The position numbers were made by a program, and so were the translations under genes. A DNA stretch of 64,000 nt from positions 124,001 to 188,000 of the forward strand of contig NZ_KB375270.1 in assembly GCF_000314735.2 (NCBI RefSeq), given 5' to 3'. This document shows positions 48,039 to 57,361 of the stretch, piece after piece. The stretch's first letter is position 1. Every line of letters starts with the position of its first letter. The DNA is from Afipia felis ATCC 53690 (GTDB lineage: Bacteria; Pseudomonadota; Alphaproteobacteria; Rhizobiales; Xanthobacteraceae). The notes below the pieces were generated by a model. It saw only the letters and a list, made by a program, of their open reading frames with translations. It was not told where the DNA came from and searched no databases.

Positions 48039-49040
48039 TCAGTCGCCGTAACGATCTCGCCATGCAGGCAACGCGTCCGCGAAGGGCAGCGCACGCCCCT
48101 CATAGACACCGCGGGCAATGGCGCGCGCGACGACGTTGGCCGCTTCCATCCCAAGTTGCGTCAGCCCGTAAAGCGGATCAACCGGCTTGTCGCCGAGCGA
48201 GACGGCGAACACGATGTCACCGTCGAGCGGGGCATGGGCAGGATAGATCGCGCGTGCAAAACCGGTCTGGGCAAGCATCGCAAGCCGTCGTGCCTGCGGC
48301 TTGGTCAGGGCTGCATCGGTTGCGACGACGACAAGCGTGGTGTTTTCACCGGCGTTGGCACGGTCTGCGCCCTTCAGGCGTGGCGCAAGCATGTCCGGCG
48401 TGAAGCTCTGCGGCAGGCCGCGGCCGCCGAATTCGCCATTCTGTTCGAACGGTGCGGACCAGAACCACGGGCCGTCTCCGACAGTGATGCTGCCAACTGC
48501 GTTGACCACGGCCAGTGCTGCGACCTTGATGCCGCCGAGCGTGGTCGCGGACGCGGAGCCCAGTCCGCCTTTGAAATTCGCGGTGGTCCCGCCGTAACCG
48601 GCGCCGGCGTTGCCGAGCGCGAACATGCCATCCGTCGCGTTCGTCGCTGCGGTGAAGCCGAAATCGCGATAGGGCGCGAAGCGGCCCCATTTCTTGTTGC
48701 CGCCATTGAGAAGATCGAACACCACGGCACCCGGCACGATCGGTACGCGCGCGTCACCGATGGCGAAGCCGCGTCCTTGTTCGGCGAGCCATGCTTGGAC
48801 GCCGCCGCCGGTCTCGAGCCCGAAGGCCGAACCGCCGGAGAGGGCCAGCCCGTCAATCCGCTCCACCGTATTGGCAAGATCGAGCAGCGCGCTGTCGCGT
48901 GTGCCGGGCCCGCCGCCGCGAATGTCCAGTGCGGCGACAGCAGGCGTGTCGAACAGGATCGCGGTTGCGCCGGACGCGAGAGTCTCGTCATGCGCGTGGC
49001 CGACTTTAATGCCCTCGATATCGGTGAGCAGGTTCTTCAT
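48039..49040 (-). CDS. P1 family (DmpA/BapA-like) aminopeptidase
   Basis: A 333-aa self-processing N-terminal nucleophile peptidase. The start LTDIEGIKVGHAHDETLASG and GGGPGTRDSALLD are family-typical, and FALGNAGAGYGGTTANFKGG lies near residue 140. The autocleavage site is predicted before T234 in GENTTLVVVATDA. Members remove N-terminal residues or beta-amino acids from peptides. No signal peptide. It stands alone; the neighbours are unrelated. Confidence 0.9.
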   Translation of the reverse strand: MKNLLTDIEGIKVGHAHDETLASGATAILFDTPAVAALDIRGGGPGTRDSALLDLANTVERIDGLALSGGSAFGLETGGGVQAWLAEQGRGFAIGDARVPIVPGAVVFDLLNGGNKKWGRFAPYRDFGFTAATNATDGMFALGNAGAGYGGTTANFKGGLGSASATTLGGIKVAALAVVNAVGSITVGDGPWFWSAPFEQNGEFGGRGLPQSFTPDMLAPRLKGADRANAGENTTLVVVATDAALTKPQARRLAMLAQTGFARAIYPAHAPLDGDIVFAVSLGDKPVDPLYGLTQLGMEAANVVARAIARGVYEGRALPFADALPAWRDRYGD

Positions 49041-49175
49041 GGTGTGTGATGTCTCCTGGGCTCAGATGAGCGTGTCCATCGCAGGCGGTCAATCGGCTCG
49101 CGTTACTAGCAAAGAGGCATTTACACATAAAAGTGAGGCCTTGCGCTCCGACAGGCGATGGAGGCATTTAGGCCC

Positions 49176-49910
49176 ATGATTCAGAACATCTCTATTCCGA
49201 CAGCCTTGTTCGCAGGCCTTGTCAGTTTCCTCTCGCCCTGTGTGCTGCCTCTGGTGCCGGCCTATCTCGTGTATCTGACGGGCGCGACTGTCGAACACGT
49301 TGCGAGCGAGGAAAAGCCTGCGACGTCGCGTCGCGCGGTGTTGCTGTGCGCGCTTCTGTTCGTGCTGGGCTTCTCCACGGTGTTCGTCGGGTTAGGCGCG
49401 AGCGCGACCGTGATCGGCGCGGCTCTGCGACGCTGGTCGGCCGAATTGTCGATCGCGGCCGGCGTCGTCATCATCGTGATGGGATTGCACTTCCTGGGGC
49501 TGACGCGCATCGGCTTCCTGATGCGCGAAGGACGATTGCCGATCCCCAAGCCGGTCGGGCTATGGGGCGCCTATGTGATGGGGCTTGCCTTCGCGTTCGG
49601 CTGGACGCCGTGCATCGGGCCGGTGCTGGCCGCGATCCTGTCGATCGCAGCGTCCGAGAATACCGTTCAGAAGGGTGCGTTGCTGCTTGCGGTGTATTCG
49701 GCAGGGCTCGGCATTCCGTTCCTGCTCGCGGCCGTCCTGATTGAGCGTTCGTCGTCGGCGCTCGCGCGGTTGAAGCGTTACCTTCCGACTGTCGAGCGCG
49801 TCATGGGCGGGTTGATGGTGCTTGTCGGCATCGCATTCCTTACCGGCGCGGTGTCCAATGTCGGTGTCTGGCTTTTAGAAGCTTTTCCGGCGCTGCAAAG
49901 CATCGGCTGA
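49176..49910 (+). CDS. ccdA: Cytochrome c biogenesis protein CcdA
   Basis: A 244-aa inner-membrane protein with six predicted helices that passes reducing equivalents from cytoplasmic thioredoxin to periplasmic thiol proteins. The reactive cysteines are C22 in SFLSPCVLPLVPAY and C146 in GWTPCIGPVLA. ATG 49176 (MIQNISIPTAL) matches relatives, although GGAGG is rather far (11 bases). An in-frame ATG at 49158 adds six residues. The cysteine geometry is complete. It may support the cytochromes c encoded nearby. Confidence 0.92.
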   Translation: MIQNISIPTALFAGLVSFLSPCVLPLVPAYLVYLTGATVEHVASEEKPATSRRAVLLCALLFVLGFSTVFVGLGASATVIGAALRRWSAELSIAAGVVIIVMGLHFLGLTRIGFLMREGRLPIPKPVGLWGAYVMGLAFAFGWTPCIGPVLAAILSIAASENTVQKGALLLAVYSAGLGIPFLLAAVLIERSSSALARLKRYLPTVERVMGGLMVLVGIAFLTGAVSNVGVWLLEAFPALQSIG

Positions 49911-49913
49911 ATG

Positions 49914-49939
49914 AGGCTCTCTCCCGAAGGAGAGAGCCT
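49914..49939. terminator. Hairpin between ccdA and livK
   Basis: AGGCTCTCTCC (49914-49924) pairs with GGAGAGAGCCT (49929-49939) around CGAA. It sits between convergent ccdA and livK and can serve both, though neither side has a long T-run. Confidence 0.65.
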
Positions 49940-49945
49940 GCGCAT

Positions 49946-51067
49946 TCAGTTCGGCAGTTCGGCGTAGTTGCCCTTGTCGTCCCACTTATAGACGACGTAA
50001 CCGGTCTGCTTGATATCGCCCTTGGCATCGAATGACAGCGGACCGATCACCGTATTCCACTCACCGGCCTTGATGGAAGTTGCGACCTTCTGCGGGTCGG
50101 TGGTGTTGGCCTTGGCTGCGGCCTGCGACCAGACCTGGAAAGCCGCGTAGGTGTAGAGCGTGTAACCTTCCGGATCGATGTTCTTGGCCTTGAACTTGTC
50201 GACGATGGCCTTTGCGTCCGGCCGGTTGCGCGGGTCGGGGCCGAAGGTGAACAGCGTGCCAGCCGCGAGCGGGCCGGTGATGGAAGCGAATTCCTTGTCG
50301 TTCATGGCATCGCCCGCCATCATGACGGTCTTCAGACCCTGATCGCGCATCTGGCGCAGGATCAACCCGGCTTCCTGGTGGTAGCCGCCGACATAGACGA
50401 GATCGATGTTTTCGCGCTTCAGGCGCGAGACGATGGAATTAAAGTCCTTGTCACCCTTGTTGTAGGACTCGAACATTTTCTCCTGGATGCCGCCTGCGTT
50501 GAGCGCTTTCTTTGTCTCATCCGCCAGACCTTTGCCGTAGGTGGTCTTGTCGTTGAGGATCGCGATGTTCTTGCCGGCGTAGTGCTTCAGAAGATATGCC
50601 GCCGCAGCGCTGCCCTGCTGGTCGTCACGTCCGCAAACGCGGAACACGTTCCACAATTTACGTTCGGTCAGCAGCGGGTTCGTCGAACCGGGGCTGATCT
50701 GGAGGACATTGCCATCGGCGTAAACTTCCGAAGCAGGAATCGATGAGGACGAGCAATAATGTCCTGCGACGAAAACCGAGCCCGCATTGGCGATCTTCTC
50801 GGCGATCGAGCGGGCCTGCTTCGGATCGCAGGCATCGTCGCCGACTTGCAGCGCGAGCTTCTTGCCCATCACGCCACCGGATGCGTTGATGTCAGCCACG
50901 GCCTGTTCGGCGCCGTTGCGTAGCTGCCGTCCGAAAGCGGATTCACCGCCGGTCATGGGACCGGCGACGGCAACCGGAATGGTTTGTGCCATGGCCTGCG
51001 CGGAGAAGCCGAGCAGGGCTGCCGCGCAGGTTACGGCAAGCAAGCGGATAGGGGTCATGCGTGTCAT
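49946..51067 (-). CDS. livK: Branched-chain amino acid ABC transporter, substrate-binding protein
   Basis: A 373-aa periplasmic binding protein with a signal peptide ending near AQAMAQ (residues 23-28). The mature start IPVAVAGPMTGGESAFGRQL and the disulphide-type VGDDACDPKQARSIAE, GHYCSSSSIPAS are typical of LivK/LivJ. It is the last gene of the liv cluster, 99 bp after the DUF6867-like gene. It likely binds Leu/Ile/Val or related amino acids. Confidence 0.93.
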   Translation of the reverse strand: MTRMTPIRLLAVTCAAALLGFSAQAMAQTIPVAVAGPMTGGESAFGRQLRNGAEQAVADINASGGVMGKKLALQVGDDACDPKQARSIAEKIANAGSVFVAGHYCSSSSIPASEVYADGNVLQISPGSTNPLLTERKLWNVFRVCGRDDQQGSAAAAYLLKHYAGKNIAILNDKTTYGKGLADETKKALNAGGIQEKMFESYNKGDKDFNSIVSRLKRENIDLVYVGGYHQEAGLILRQMRDQGLKTVMMAGDAMNDKEFASITGPLAAGTLFTFGPDPRNRPDAKAIVDKFKAKNIDPEGYTLYTYAAFQVWSQAAAKANTTDPQKVATSIKAGEWNTVIGPLSFDAKGDIKQTGYVVYKWDDKGNYAELPN

Positions 51068-51166
51068 CCCTCGGTGAAATCCAAAGTGTAATGGGACCGT
51101 ATAGTTGAACGAAATGGCTATTGAGTCACGCCCGGAAAATCGCCGGGTTGCCGTTCACCGGCAATT

Positions 51167-51538
51167 TTAATGTGACGACGTATGTTGCGGTGCATCTTGT
51201 CGCAGCTGCCAGCCTAGCGGGCCGCGGGATTCGTAGAGCCAGTAATATTGCCGCACCATCTGCCGGGCGCGGGTATGCTGGAAGGCAAGGCAGATCACGA
51301 CAAGCAGAATGCCGGTTTCGGCCAGCCAGGGCATGGGCGATAACAGTGGTTCTTCGAACAGCGCGAAGTGCACGAAGCGCACGGCCATCGCCATCGGGAT
51401 CGTCGCCAACACCGCGACATGGATGCCGCGCCATGTTCGCGCGATGGCGCGTCCGGCGAGCCATGCGCCGCCGCCTCCGAGAATGAGGGTGAGAATGACC
51501 GACTGCCACCAGGCTTCGTTGACGTACAATTGCTGCAT
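51167..51538 (-). CDS. Small membrane protein of the liv operon (DUF6867-like)
   Basis: A 123-aa protein with three hydrophobic helices (about 14-32, 38-60, 70-86) and a basic C-terminal tail. It overlaps livF by one base (TGATG) and sits between livF and livK. Such a small gene is commonly found at this place in Bradyrhizobiaceae, which suggests a transporter accessory. Biochemical function unknown. Confidence 0.75.
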   Translation of the reverse strand: MQQLYVNEAWWQSVILTLILGGGGAWLAGRAIARTWRGIHVAVLATIPMAMAVRFVHFALFEEPLLSPMPWLAETGILLVVICLAFQHTRARQMVRQYYWLYESRGPLGWQLRQDAPQHTSSH

Positions 51539-52269
51539 CAGTGCCGCCCGCCTTCGAGATAGGCCGTGCGGATTTCCGGCCGCTCCAGCAGCTCGTTCGC
51601 CACGCCGGACATAGTGATGAGGCCGTTGACCATAACGTAGCCGCGATGGGCGAGTTTCAGCGCATGGTTTGCGTTCTGCTCGACGAGCAACACGGTGAGA
51701 CCATCGGTCTGGTTCAGCGCGCGGATGGCGTCGAAGATCTGTCGCGTGATGAGTGGGGCAAGACCGAGCGAAGGCTCGTCCAGCATCAGCAATCGCGGAC
51801 GGCTCATTAACGCACGGCCGATTGCGAGCATCTGCTGTTCGCCGCCCGACAGTGTGCCGCCGCGTTGTGTCAGGCGTTCCTTGAGACGCGGAAACAGAGT
51901 GAGGACGCGCTCGAGATCGGCGGCGTGCTCGCTTTCGCTGGCTTCTGCTGCGTCGGCTCCCATCTGCAGGTTTTCGGCGACGCTCATGCGCGGAAAAATC
52001 CGCCGCCCTTCCGGCGATTGAGCAATGCGCAGGCGGGCGAGCTCGTGCGTCGGCGTATGGGTGATATCCTCGCCGTCGAACAGGATTTCGCCCGAGCGCG
52101 CGCGGGGGCGGCCGAAGATCGTCATCATCAGGGTGGATTTGCCCGCGCCGTTCGCGCCGATCAGTGCGACGATCTCGCCGCGCTGAACATCGAGGTCGAT
52201 GCCTTTCAGCGCTTCGATGTTCCCGTAGGCAGCGCGCAGGCCACGGATCGCGAGCAGGGGCGACGTCAT
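51538..52269 (-). CDS. livF: Branched-chain amino acid ABC transporter ATP-binding protein LivF
   Basis: A 243-aa ATPase. Walker A is GANGAGKS at 38-45, the signature is LSGGEQQMLAIGRAL near 140, and Walker B is RLLMLDEPSLGL. It overlaps livG by four bases and the small membrane gene by one. It forms a heterodimer with LivG. Confidence 0.95.
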   Translation of the reverse strand: MTSPLLAIRGLRAAYGNIEALKGIDLDVQRGEIVALIGANGAGKSTLMMTIFGRPRARSGEILFDGEDITHTPTHELARLRIAQSPEGRRIFPRMSVAENLQMGADAAEASESEHAADLERVLTLFPRLKERLTQRGGTLSGGEQQMLAIGRALMSRPRLLMLDEPSLGLAPLITRQIFDAIRALNQTDGLTVLLVEQNANHALKLAHRGYVMVNGLITMSGVANELLERPEIRTAYLEGGRH

Positions 52270-53102
52270 GCGTCCTGCTCCATCACTTCGATGGCGGTCT
52301 TTTCATCCGCGCCGAGATAGGCGGCGATGACCTTCGGGTCGTCGCGAATCTCGCGCGGCGTGCCCTCGGCGATCTTGACGCCGTAATCCAGTACGACAAT
52401 GCGGTCGGCAATTTCCATCACCACCGACATGTCGTGTTCGATCAGCAGGATCGACGTGCCATAATCCTTCCGGATCGACAGCAGCAGTTCGCTCAACGCC
52501 TCGCCTTCGCGCGCATTCAGTCCAGCGGCGGGTTCATCGAGGCAGAGCAACGCGGGCTCCGCGCACATCGCGCGGGCGATCTCAAGCCTGCGCTGATCGC
52601 CATAAGGCAGATTACCCGCCGCATCGTCGGCGCGATCGATAAGACCGATGCGCTCAAGCCAATGACGCGCGCGCTCGACAGCCTGCCGCTCGGCTGCGCG
52701 GAAGGACGGCGCGCCAATGAGACCGAGAACGCTCATGCCGGACGCGCGCATCAGGCTGGTGTGTTGCGCGACCATGAGATTTTCGAGTGCGGTCATGCCG
52801 GAGAACAGGCGGATGTTCTGGAACGTGCGCGCTACTTTCGCGACTTTGGAGACGCGATAATCCAGAAGCCGCTCGAGCAGGAATTCGCGGCCGTCTTCAT
52901 GCGTCAGGCGCAGCATGCCGGTGGTCGGCTTGTAGAACCCGGTGATGCAATTGAATACCGTGGTTTTACCCGCACCGTTGGGACCGATCAGCGCGGTGAT
53001 GTCGCCGCGCTTTGCCTCGAACGACAGGTCGTTGACGGCCACGATGCCACCGAAGCGCATCGACAAATGCTGCACATCGAGGATGGGGCCAGACGCGCTC
53101 AT
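52266..53102 (-). CDS. livG: Branched-chain amino acid ABC transporter ATP-binding protein LivG
   Basis: A 278-aa ATPase. Walker A is GPNGAGKT at 40-47. The signature region is NLPYGDQRRLEIARAM, and Walker B is ALLCLDEPAAGLN. The C-terminus (YLGADEKTAIEVMEQDA) is usual for LivG. It overlaps livM and livF by four bases (ATGA) on either side, so it is tightly coupled. Confidence 0.95.
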   Translation of the reverse strand: MSASGPILDVQHLSMRFGGIVAVNDLSFEAKRGDITALIGPNGAGKTTVFNCITGFYKPTTGMLRLTHEDGREFLLERLLDYRVSKVAKVARTFQNIRLFSGMTALENLMVAQHTSLMRASGMSVLGLIGAPSFRAAERQAVERARHWLERIGLIDRADDAAGNLPYGDQRRLEIARAMCAEPALLCLDEPAAGLNAREGEALSELLLSIRKDYGTSILLIEHDMSVVMEIADRIVVLDYGVKIAEGTPREIRDDPKVIAAYLGADEKTAIEVMEQDA

Positions 53103-54427
53103 CGGCCTTCCTTGACGAGATCGGAGGAGACTCTGGTGCGCGTCGAAAGAAACAAAGACGGCTCGCGATGGGCGATCAGGCCGCGCGGCCGCCAGATCAT
53201 CAGCAGCACCATCGCGCCGCCAAACGCCAGCATGCGGAATTGCTCGAAGCCGCGGAATAACTCGAACCCGCCGATCAAGGCGAGCGCGGAGAGTACGACG
53301 CCGAGCTGGGAGCCCATGCCGCCGAGCACGACGATGGCGAGCACCAGCGCAGATTCCTGGAACGAGAACGATTCAGGGCTGATGAAGCCCTGTCGCGTCG
53401 CGAAGAAGGCGCCCGCGAATCCTGCGAACATCGCGCCGGTGGCAAAGGCGGTGAGCTTGGTCGTTGTGGTGTTGATGCCGAGCGAGCGGCAGGCGATCTC
53501 GTCTTCGCGCAGGGCTTCCCATGCGCGTCCGATCGGGAGGCGACGCAGGCGGATCGCGACCCAGTTAGTCAGAAGTGCCAGTGCGAGAATGATATAGAAC
53601 AGCAGCACGAGACGGTGTGTCGGTGAGAACGGAATGCCGAGATGGGCGGCGAGGCCGTTCGGGCCCGGTGTTACCGGAATGCCGAACAATGTGGGGCGCG
53701 GAATGCCGGAAATGCCATTGGGGCCGCCGGTGACGTGCTGCCAGTTCAACAGTACCAGACGGATGATCTCGCCGAATGCGAGTGTGACGATGGCGAGATA
53801 ATCGCCGCGCAGCCGGAGCACCGGGAAGCCGAGCAGCATGCCCCAGAAGGCGGCGAGGATTCCGGCAAGCGGCAGGCAGATCCAGAACGACAGGCCGAAG
53901 GTCGTGGACAGGAGTGCATAGGAATAAGCGCCGACCGCGTAGAAGGCGACGTAGCCGAGGTCGAGCAGGCCTGCGAGGCCGACCACGATGTTCAATCCCC
54001 AGCCGAGCATCACATAGGTCAGGACCAGAATGCCGAGGTCCAGCATGTAGCGCTGGTTATAGAAAATCACCGGCACGAGGAACGCGAACACCAGCAGCGA
54101 GGGCACGACAAGGCGGCCGAGCGTCGACAGCCCGCGTTTCGCGCTTTCCGGCAGAACAGGCGCATGGTGTCTCGCTGCCAGCCACTGCCGGAACAGTTCG
54201 GTGAGGATGCTGCCCGCGAAGACGAGGACGACCATGATCGCGAGGTCGCCGAACCGCGTCCAGTAGATCAACTGGCCGGTCGGCCCTGCCTCGGTGCGGA
54301 TGCCTATCATCAGCGAGAATAGCACCAGCGCGACGAACGCGCTCAGCAGCGACTTCTTCAGGATGAAGGCGGCGCCCGTCTGCGGAGCGCGTTTTGGTTT
54401 TGGAGCGGGAGGCGTCGTGTCCGTCAC
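53099..54427 (-). CDS. livM: Branched-chain amino acid ABC transporter permease LivM
   Basis: A 442-aa inner-membrane permease with about ten helices. The first 100 residues form an extra membrane region that is longer than in the short LivM forms. The core includes VGLAGLLDLGYVAFYAVGAY, and REDEIACRSLGINTTTTKLTAFA near residue 320 is the coupling loop. It overlaps livG by four bases and starts 8 bp after livH. Confidence 0.95.
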   Translation of the reverse strand: MTDTTPPAPKPKRAPQTGAAFILKKSLLSAFVALVLFSLMIGIRTEAGPTGQLIYWTRFGDLAIMVVLVFAGSILTELFRQWLAARHHAPVLPESAKRGLSTLGRLVVPSLLVFAFLVPVIFYNQRYMLDLGILVLTYVMLGWGLNIVVGLAGLLDLGYVAFYAVGAYSYALLSTTFGLSFWICLPLAGILAAFWGMLLGFPVLRLRGDYLAIVTLAFGEIIRLVLLNWQHVTGGPNGISGIPRPTLFGIPVTPGPNGLAAHLGIPFSPTHRLVLLFYIILALALLTNWVAIRLRRLPIGRAWEALREDEIACRSLGINTTTTKLTAFATGAMFAGFAGAFFATRQGFISPESFSFQESALVLAIVVLGGMGSQLGVVLSALALIGGFELFRGFEQFRMLAFGGAMVLLMIWRPRGLIAHREPSLFLSTRTRVSSDLVKEGR

Positions 54428-54435
54428 GCCGATGC

Positions 54436-55350
54436 TCAGACTTTTTCGACTTCGGGACGGCCGAGCAGGCCGGTCGGCAGGAAGATGAGCACGACGATCA
54501 AAATCGAGAAGGCAGCGACGTCCTTATATTCGGATGAGAAATAGGCGGACCAGAGCGTTTCGATCAGTCCGATGGCAAGCCCGCCGAGCATGGCACCGGG
54601 CAGCGAGCCGATGCCCCCGAGAACGGCGGCGGTGAAGGCTTTGATGCCCGCGACGAAGCCCATGTAGAAATCGACGACGCCGTAATAGAGCAGGTACATC
54701 ATGCCCGCGACGGCTGCGAGCGCCGCGCCGATCACGAAGGTCATCGAGATCGTGCGATCGACATCGACGCCGAGCAGCGCCGCCATGGTCTGGTCCTGCT
54801 CGCAGGCGCGCATGTCGCGGCCGAGCCGCGTGCGAGTCACCACCCACGAGAAGACCGCGAGCAGCACCACGGTGGTGAGGACGACGATGATCTGGATGTT
54901 GGACAGGCGCACGACGAAGCCGTCCTGCTCAAACAGCGTGTAGCCGCCGGTCACGATCGGCGGCACTGGCTTCACGCGGGCGCCCTGCGCGACCTGCGAG
55001 AAGTTCGACAGTACGAACGACATGCCGATCGCCGAGAGCATCGGGGCGAGGCGGAAGGAATGGCGCAGCGGCCGGTAGGCGATGCGCTCGACCGTCCAGC
55101 CGTAAAGCGCGGTGGTTGCCATCGCCACGAGAACCACGAGCAACAGCACGACGGGCACAGCGGTGATGCCGAGCGAGACCAGCACGAGGAAGGAAATCAG
55201 GGCGATGAAGCCGCCGATCATGAAGATGTCGCCATGGGCGAAATTGATCATGCCGACGATGCCGTAGACCATCGTGTAGCCGATCGCGATCAGCCCGTAG
55301 ATCGAGCCGAGCACCAGTCCGTTGATGAGCTGCTGTGCGAAATAATCCAT
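54436..55350 (-). CDS. livH: Branched-chain amino acid ABC transporter permease LivH
   Basis: A 304-aa permease with about eight helices. ATG 55350 starts MDYFAQQLINGLVLGSIYGL, the family N-terminus. In-frame codons further upstream add 49 unlike residues. ACEQDQTMAALLGVDVDRTI near residue 190 is the ATPase-coupling loop. It heads the livHMGF-DUF6867-livK operon. The 234 bp upstream, up to 55585, holds the promoter and no gene. Confidence 0.95.
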   Translation of the reverse strand: MDYFAQQLINGLVLGSIYGLIAIGYTMVYGIVGMINFAHGDIFMIGGFIALISFLVLVSLGITAVPVVLLLVVLVAMATTALYGWTVERIAYRPLRHSFRLAPMLSAIGMSFVLSNFSQVAQGARVKPVPPIVTGGYTLFEQDGFVVRLSNIQIIVVLTTVVLLAVFSWVVTRTRLGRDMRACEQDQTMAALLGVDVDRTISMTFVIGAALAAVAGMMYLLYYGVVDFYMGFVAGIKAFTAAVLGGIGSLPGAMLGGLAIGLIETLWSAYFSSEYKDVAAFSILIVVLIFLPTGLLGRPEVEKV

Positions 55351-55584
55351 CGGCTGCCGCGGTTGGCGTTGTGGTTGGCGTCTCCGGCTCCGGCAGCCAA
55401 GACGTTGGATTGCGACAATTTTTATCAGCGGGAACCGGGTGCGGCAACTGTGGCAGGCGGCTGCGGCTTCGAACGATGGAGGAACCCGCCGGATCACGGG
55501 ATGCTGAAAAAGAACCGGAGATTCTGCGGAACGTGGTTCAGGGGCAGCCGTTCTAAGGGGCGTTCAAACAGGAGACATGATCCA

Positions 55585-55731
55585 ATGTCGAACCAGAACC
55601 AGCAGTCCCAGCAGAACCAGAAACCCGGTCAGCAGCAGCAGCAGCAGGGCGGTGGCCAGAAGGGTGGTCAGCAGCAACAGCAGCAGGGTAAGCCGGGCGG
55701 TCAGCAGGGCAGCCAAAAAGGCGGCCACTAG
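55585..55731 (+). CDS. Gln/Gly-rich mini-protein (48 aa)
   Basis: A 48-residue protein made almost only of Gln, Gly, Asn, Lys, Ser and Pro (poly-Q runs of six, and GGGQKGGQ). GGAGA lies ten bases before ATG 55585, and a strong terminator follows 33 bp after the stop. This argues for a real short transcription unit. No fold, signal peptide or membrane segment. It may be a disordered protein, a storage or matrix component, or a dual-function sRNA. The function is unknown. Confidence 0.65.
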   Translation: MSNQNQQSQQNQKPGQQQQQQGGGQKGGQQQQQQGKPGGQQGSQKGGH

Positions 55732-55763
55732 CCGTCTGTGGAAAACTCCGTTGAAAAACTTGA

Positions 55764-55792
55764 GGAAAACCCCGTTTTCGGCGGGGTTTTCC
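55764..55792 (+). terminator. Terminator after the Gln/Gly-rich gene
   Basis: GGAAAACCCCG (55764-55774) pairs with CGGGGTTTTCC (55782-55792) around a 7-nt loop. The T-run is inside the right arm (GGGGTTTTCC), typical of rhizobial terminators, and it is 33 bp past the stop. Confidence 0.85.
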
Positions 55793-55911
55793 ACTTGGTC
55801 TGGGCCATTGGCCTAGTCCGTTAACGTAAACAGACGGTTTAGATTGCCGCTCCTGGGCTCGCGTGGCACTGCGCGAGTGAAGCGCCTTTTTGGTGCGGAA
55901 GGAGCGAGACG

Positions 55912-56439
55912 ATGAAGGAATGGCGGCTCGGCATTTTCAACGGTGCGCTGCTGGCCTGCTACTTCATCCCGAACTGGACGATTGCCGCCTTCAAGATCGT
56001 GATGTCGCCGGTTCGCGGGATGTACGAGCCCGCCAACATCGCGCCTGCGATGTTCGTGAGCGATCATCTGTCGTGGTCGGCGCTTGGGCTCGTCCGCTTC
56101 GCGTGGCTGTTCGCGTTGTCGAAATTTCTGGTCGCAGCCTTTTTCCTTGTCTTCCTGCTTCTGGTGATTCGCGAGGCTCTGTCGCGCAAACGCGGTGCGG
56201 AGGAGGCGCTGGCCTTTGCGTTGACGCTTGGCAGTCTCATCAGCTTCGGCAGCATGCTCGCGGCCACCTCGGTCGGCGAGGCTGCGGCGGTCCGGCTCCA
56301 TGCGACCGAGCTTCTGATGCTGCTCGCGGCAGGCATTGTGCTGCTCGTCGAAAGCGGCGCGCATGAACATGCGAGCGCCGAGGTGCCGTATGTCGGCCGC
56401 CAGCCGTCGAGCGTGATTTCGTCGTCTAACGCTGTGTGA
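55912..56439 (+). CDS. Membrane protein of unknown function
   Basis: A 175-aa protein with four hydrophobic segments (about 5-25, 56-85, 98-118, 128-147). No family recognised. GGAAGGAGCGAGACG precedes ATG 55912, a good ribosome site. Its end overlaps the convergent pcaD-like gene by 14 bp. The C-terminal tail is polar and Ser-rich. Confidence 0.7.
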   Translation: MKEWRLGIFNGALLACYFIPNWTIAAFKIVMSPVRGMYEPANIAPAMFVSDHLSWSALGLVRFAWLFALSKFLVAAFFLVFLLLVIREALSRKRGAEEALAFALTLGSLISFGSMLAATSVGEAAAVRLHATELLMLLAAGIVLLVESGAHEHASAEVPYVGRQPSSVISSSNAV

Positions 56440-57208
56440 GAAAGCCTGTCACCGCTTCGTTGAAGCCATAGGGCGCTTCGACGTTTGACACGTGCGCGGC
56501 ATCGAGGATCGTGAGGCTCGCGCCGGGAATGCCGGCGCGGATTGTGGCGGCCATCTGCAATGGCGATGAGGTGTCGTAGCGCCCAGCCATGACCAGCGTG
56601 CGTGCCTTGATACGCGGCAGCGCTTCCCGCAAATCGAGACCGATCAATGCGCCGCAGCTTGCAGCGTAACCGGCCACCGGATTGGAGGTTAGCATTGTCC
56701 GGATGCGGTTGACCGTCTGCGGCTCGCGTTCGCGAAATTCCTCGGTGAACCATCCTGCCATGACGCCATCGGCGATGGCATCGACACCCTTCTCCGTCAC
56801 CGTCTTGATGCGGGCCTCCCACGGCGCCGGATCAGGAACGTGGCAGGTGGTGTTGGCCAGCACCAATTGATCGATCCGCTCCGGCGCATTTGCCGCGATC
56901 CATTGTCCCACCGCGCCGCCGATCGAGAGGCCGCACCAATGCGTGCGGGCGATGTTCAGATCGTCGAGGATCGCCAGCGCATCCCGGCCGAAATCTTCGA
57001 TGCTGTAGGGGCCGGGCGGCGTGCCCGATTTGCCATGGCCGCGCCGGTCATAGCGGATGACCCGGAAGAACCGGGTCAGGGCGGCCATCTGCGGCTCCCA
57101 GATCTGCAGCGTGGTGCCGAGCGGATTGGACAGCATCAGCGTGGGGCCGCCGTCGCGGCCATCCACTGAAACATTGAGCATGCAGCCGTCGGCTTCGATC
57201 ATCGGCAT
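56426..57208 (-). CDS. pcaD: 3-oxoadipate enol-lactonase-like alpha/beta hydrolase
   Basis: A 260-aa hydrolase resembling PcaD, which opens 3-oxoadipate enol-lactone in the beta-ketoadipate pathway. RYDRRGHGKSGTPPGPYSIED, the nucleophile S95 in WCGLSIGGAVGQW, the acid in GRYDTSSP and the histidine in DAAHVSNVE complete the triad. No other pca genes are adjacent, so the specific substrate is less sure than the family. Confidence 0.78.
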   Translation of the reverse strand: MPMIEADGCMLNVSVDGRDGGPTLMLSNPLGTTLQIWEPQMAALTRFFRVIRYDRRGHGKSGTPPGPYSIEDFGRDALAILDDLNIARTHWCGLSIGGAVGQWIAANAPERIDQLVLANTTCHVPDPAPWEARIKTVTEKGVDAIADGVMAGWFTEEFREREPQTVNRIRTMLTSNPVAGYAASCGALIGLDLREALPRIKARTLVMAGRYDTSSPLQMAATIRAGIPGASLTILDAAHVSNVEAPYGFNEAVTGFLTQR

Positions 57209-57361
57209 AATATGAATCCAGCCTTATTTCACAGGACGAAAGCCCAAAGACCCAATGGGCGTAGAGTGAGATGCCAAATCCGGCAAGGGGTGTGTATAAT
57301 CGGGCCATCCGGGCCGGTCATTGCGGGATTTATACAGGAATATTCCAGAGCAGGACGGATC

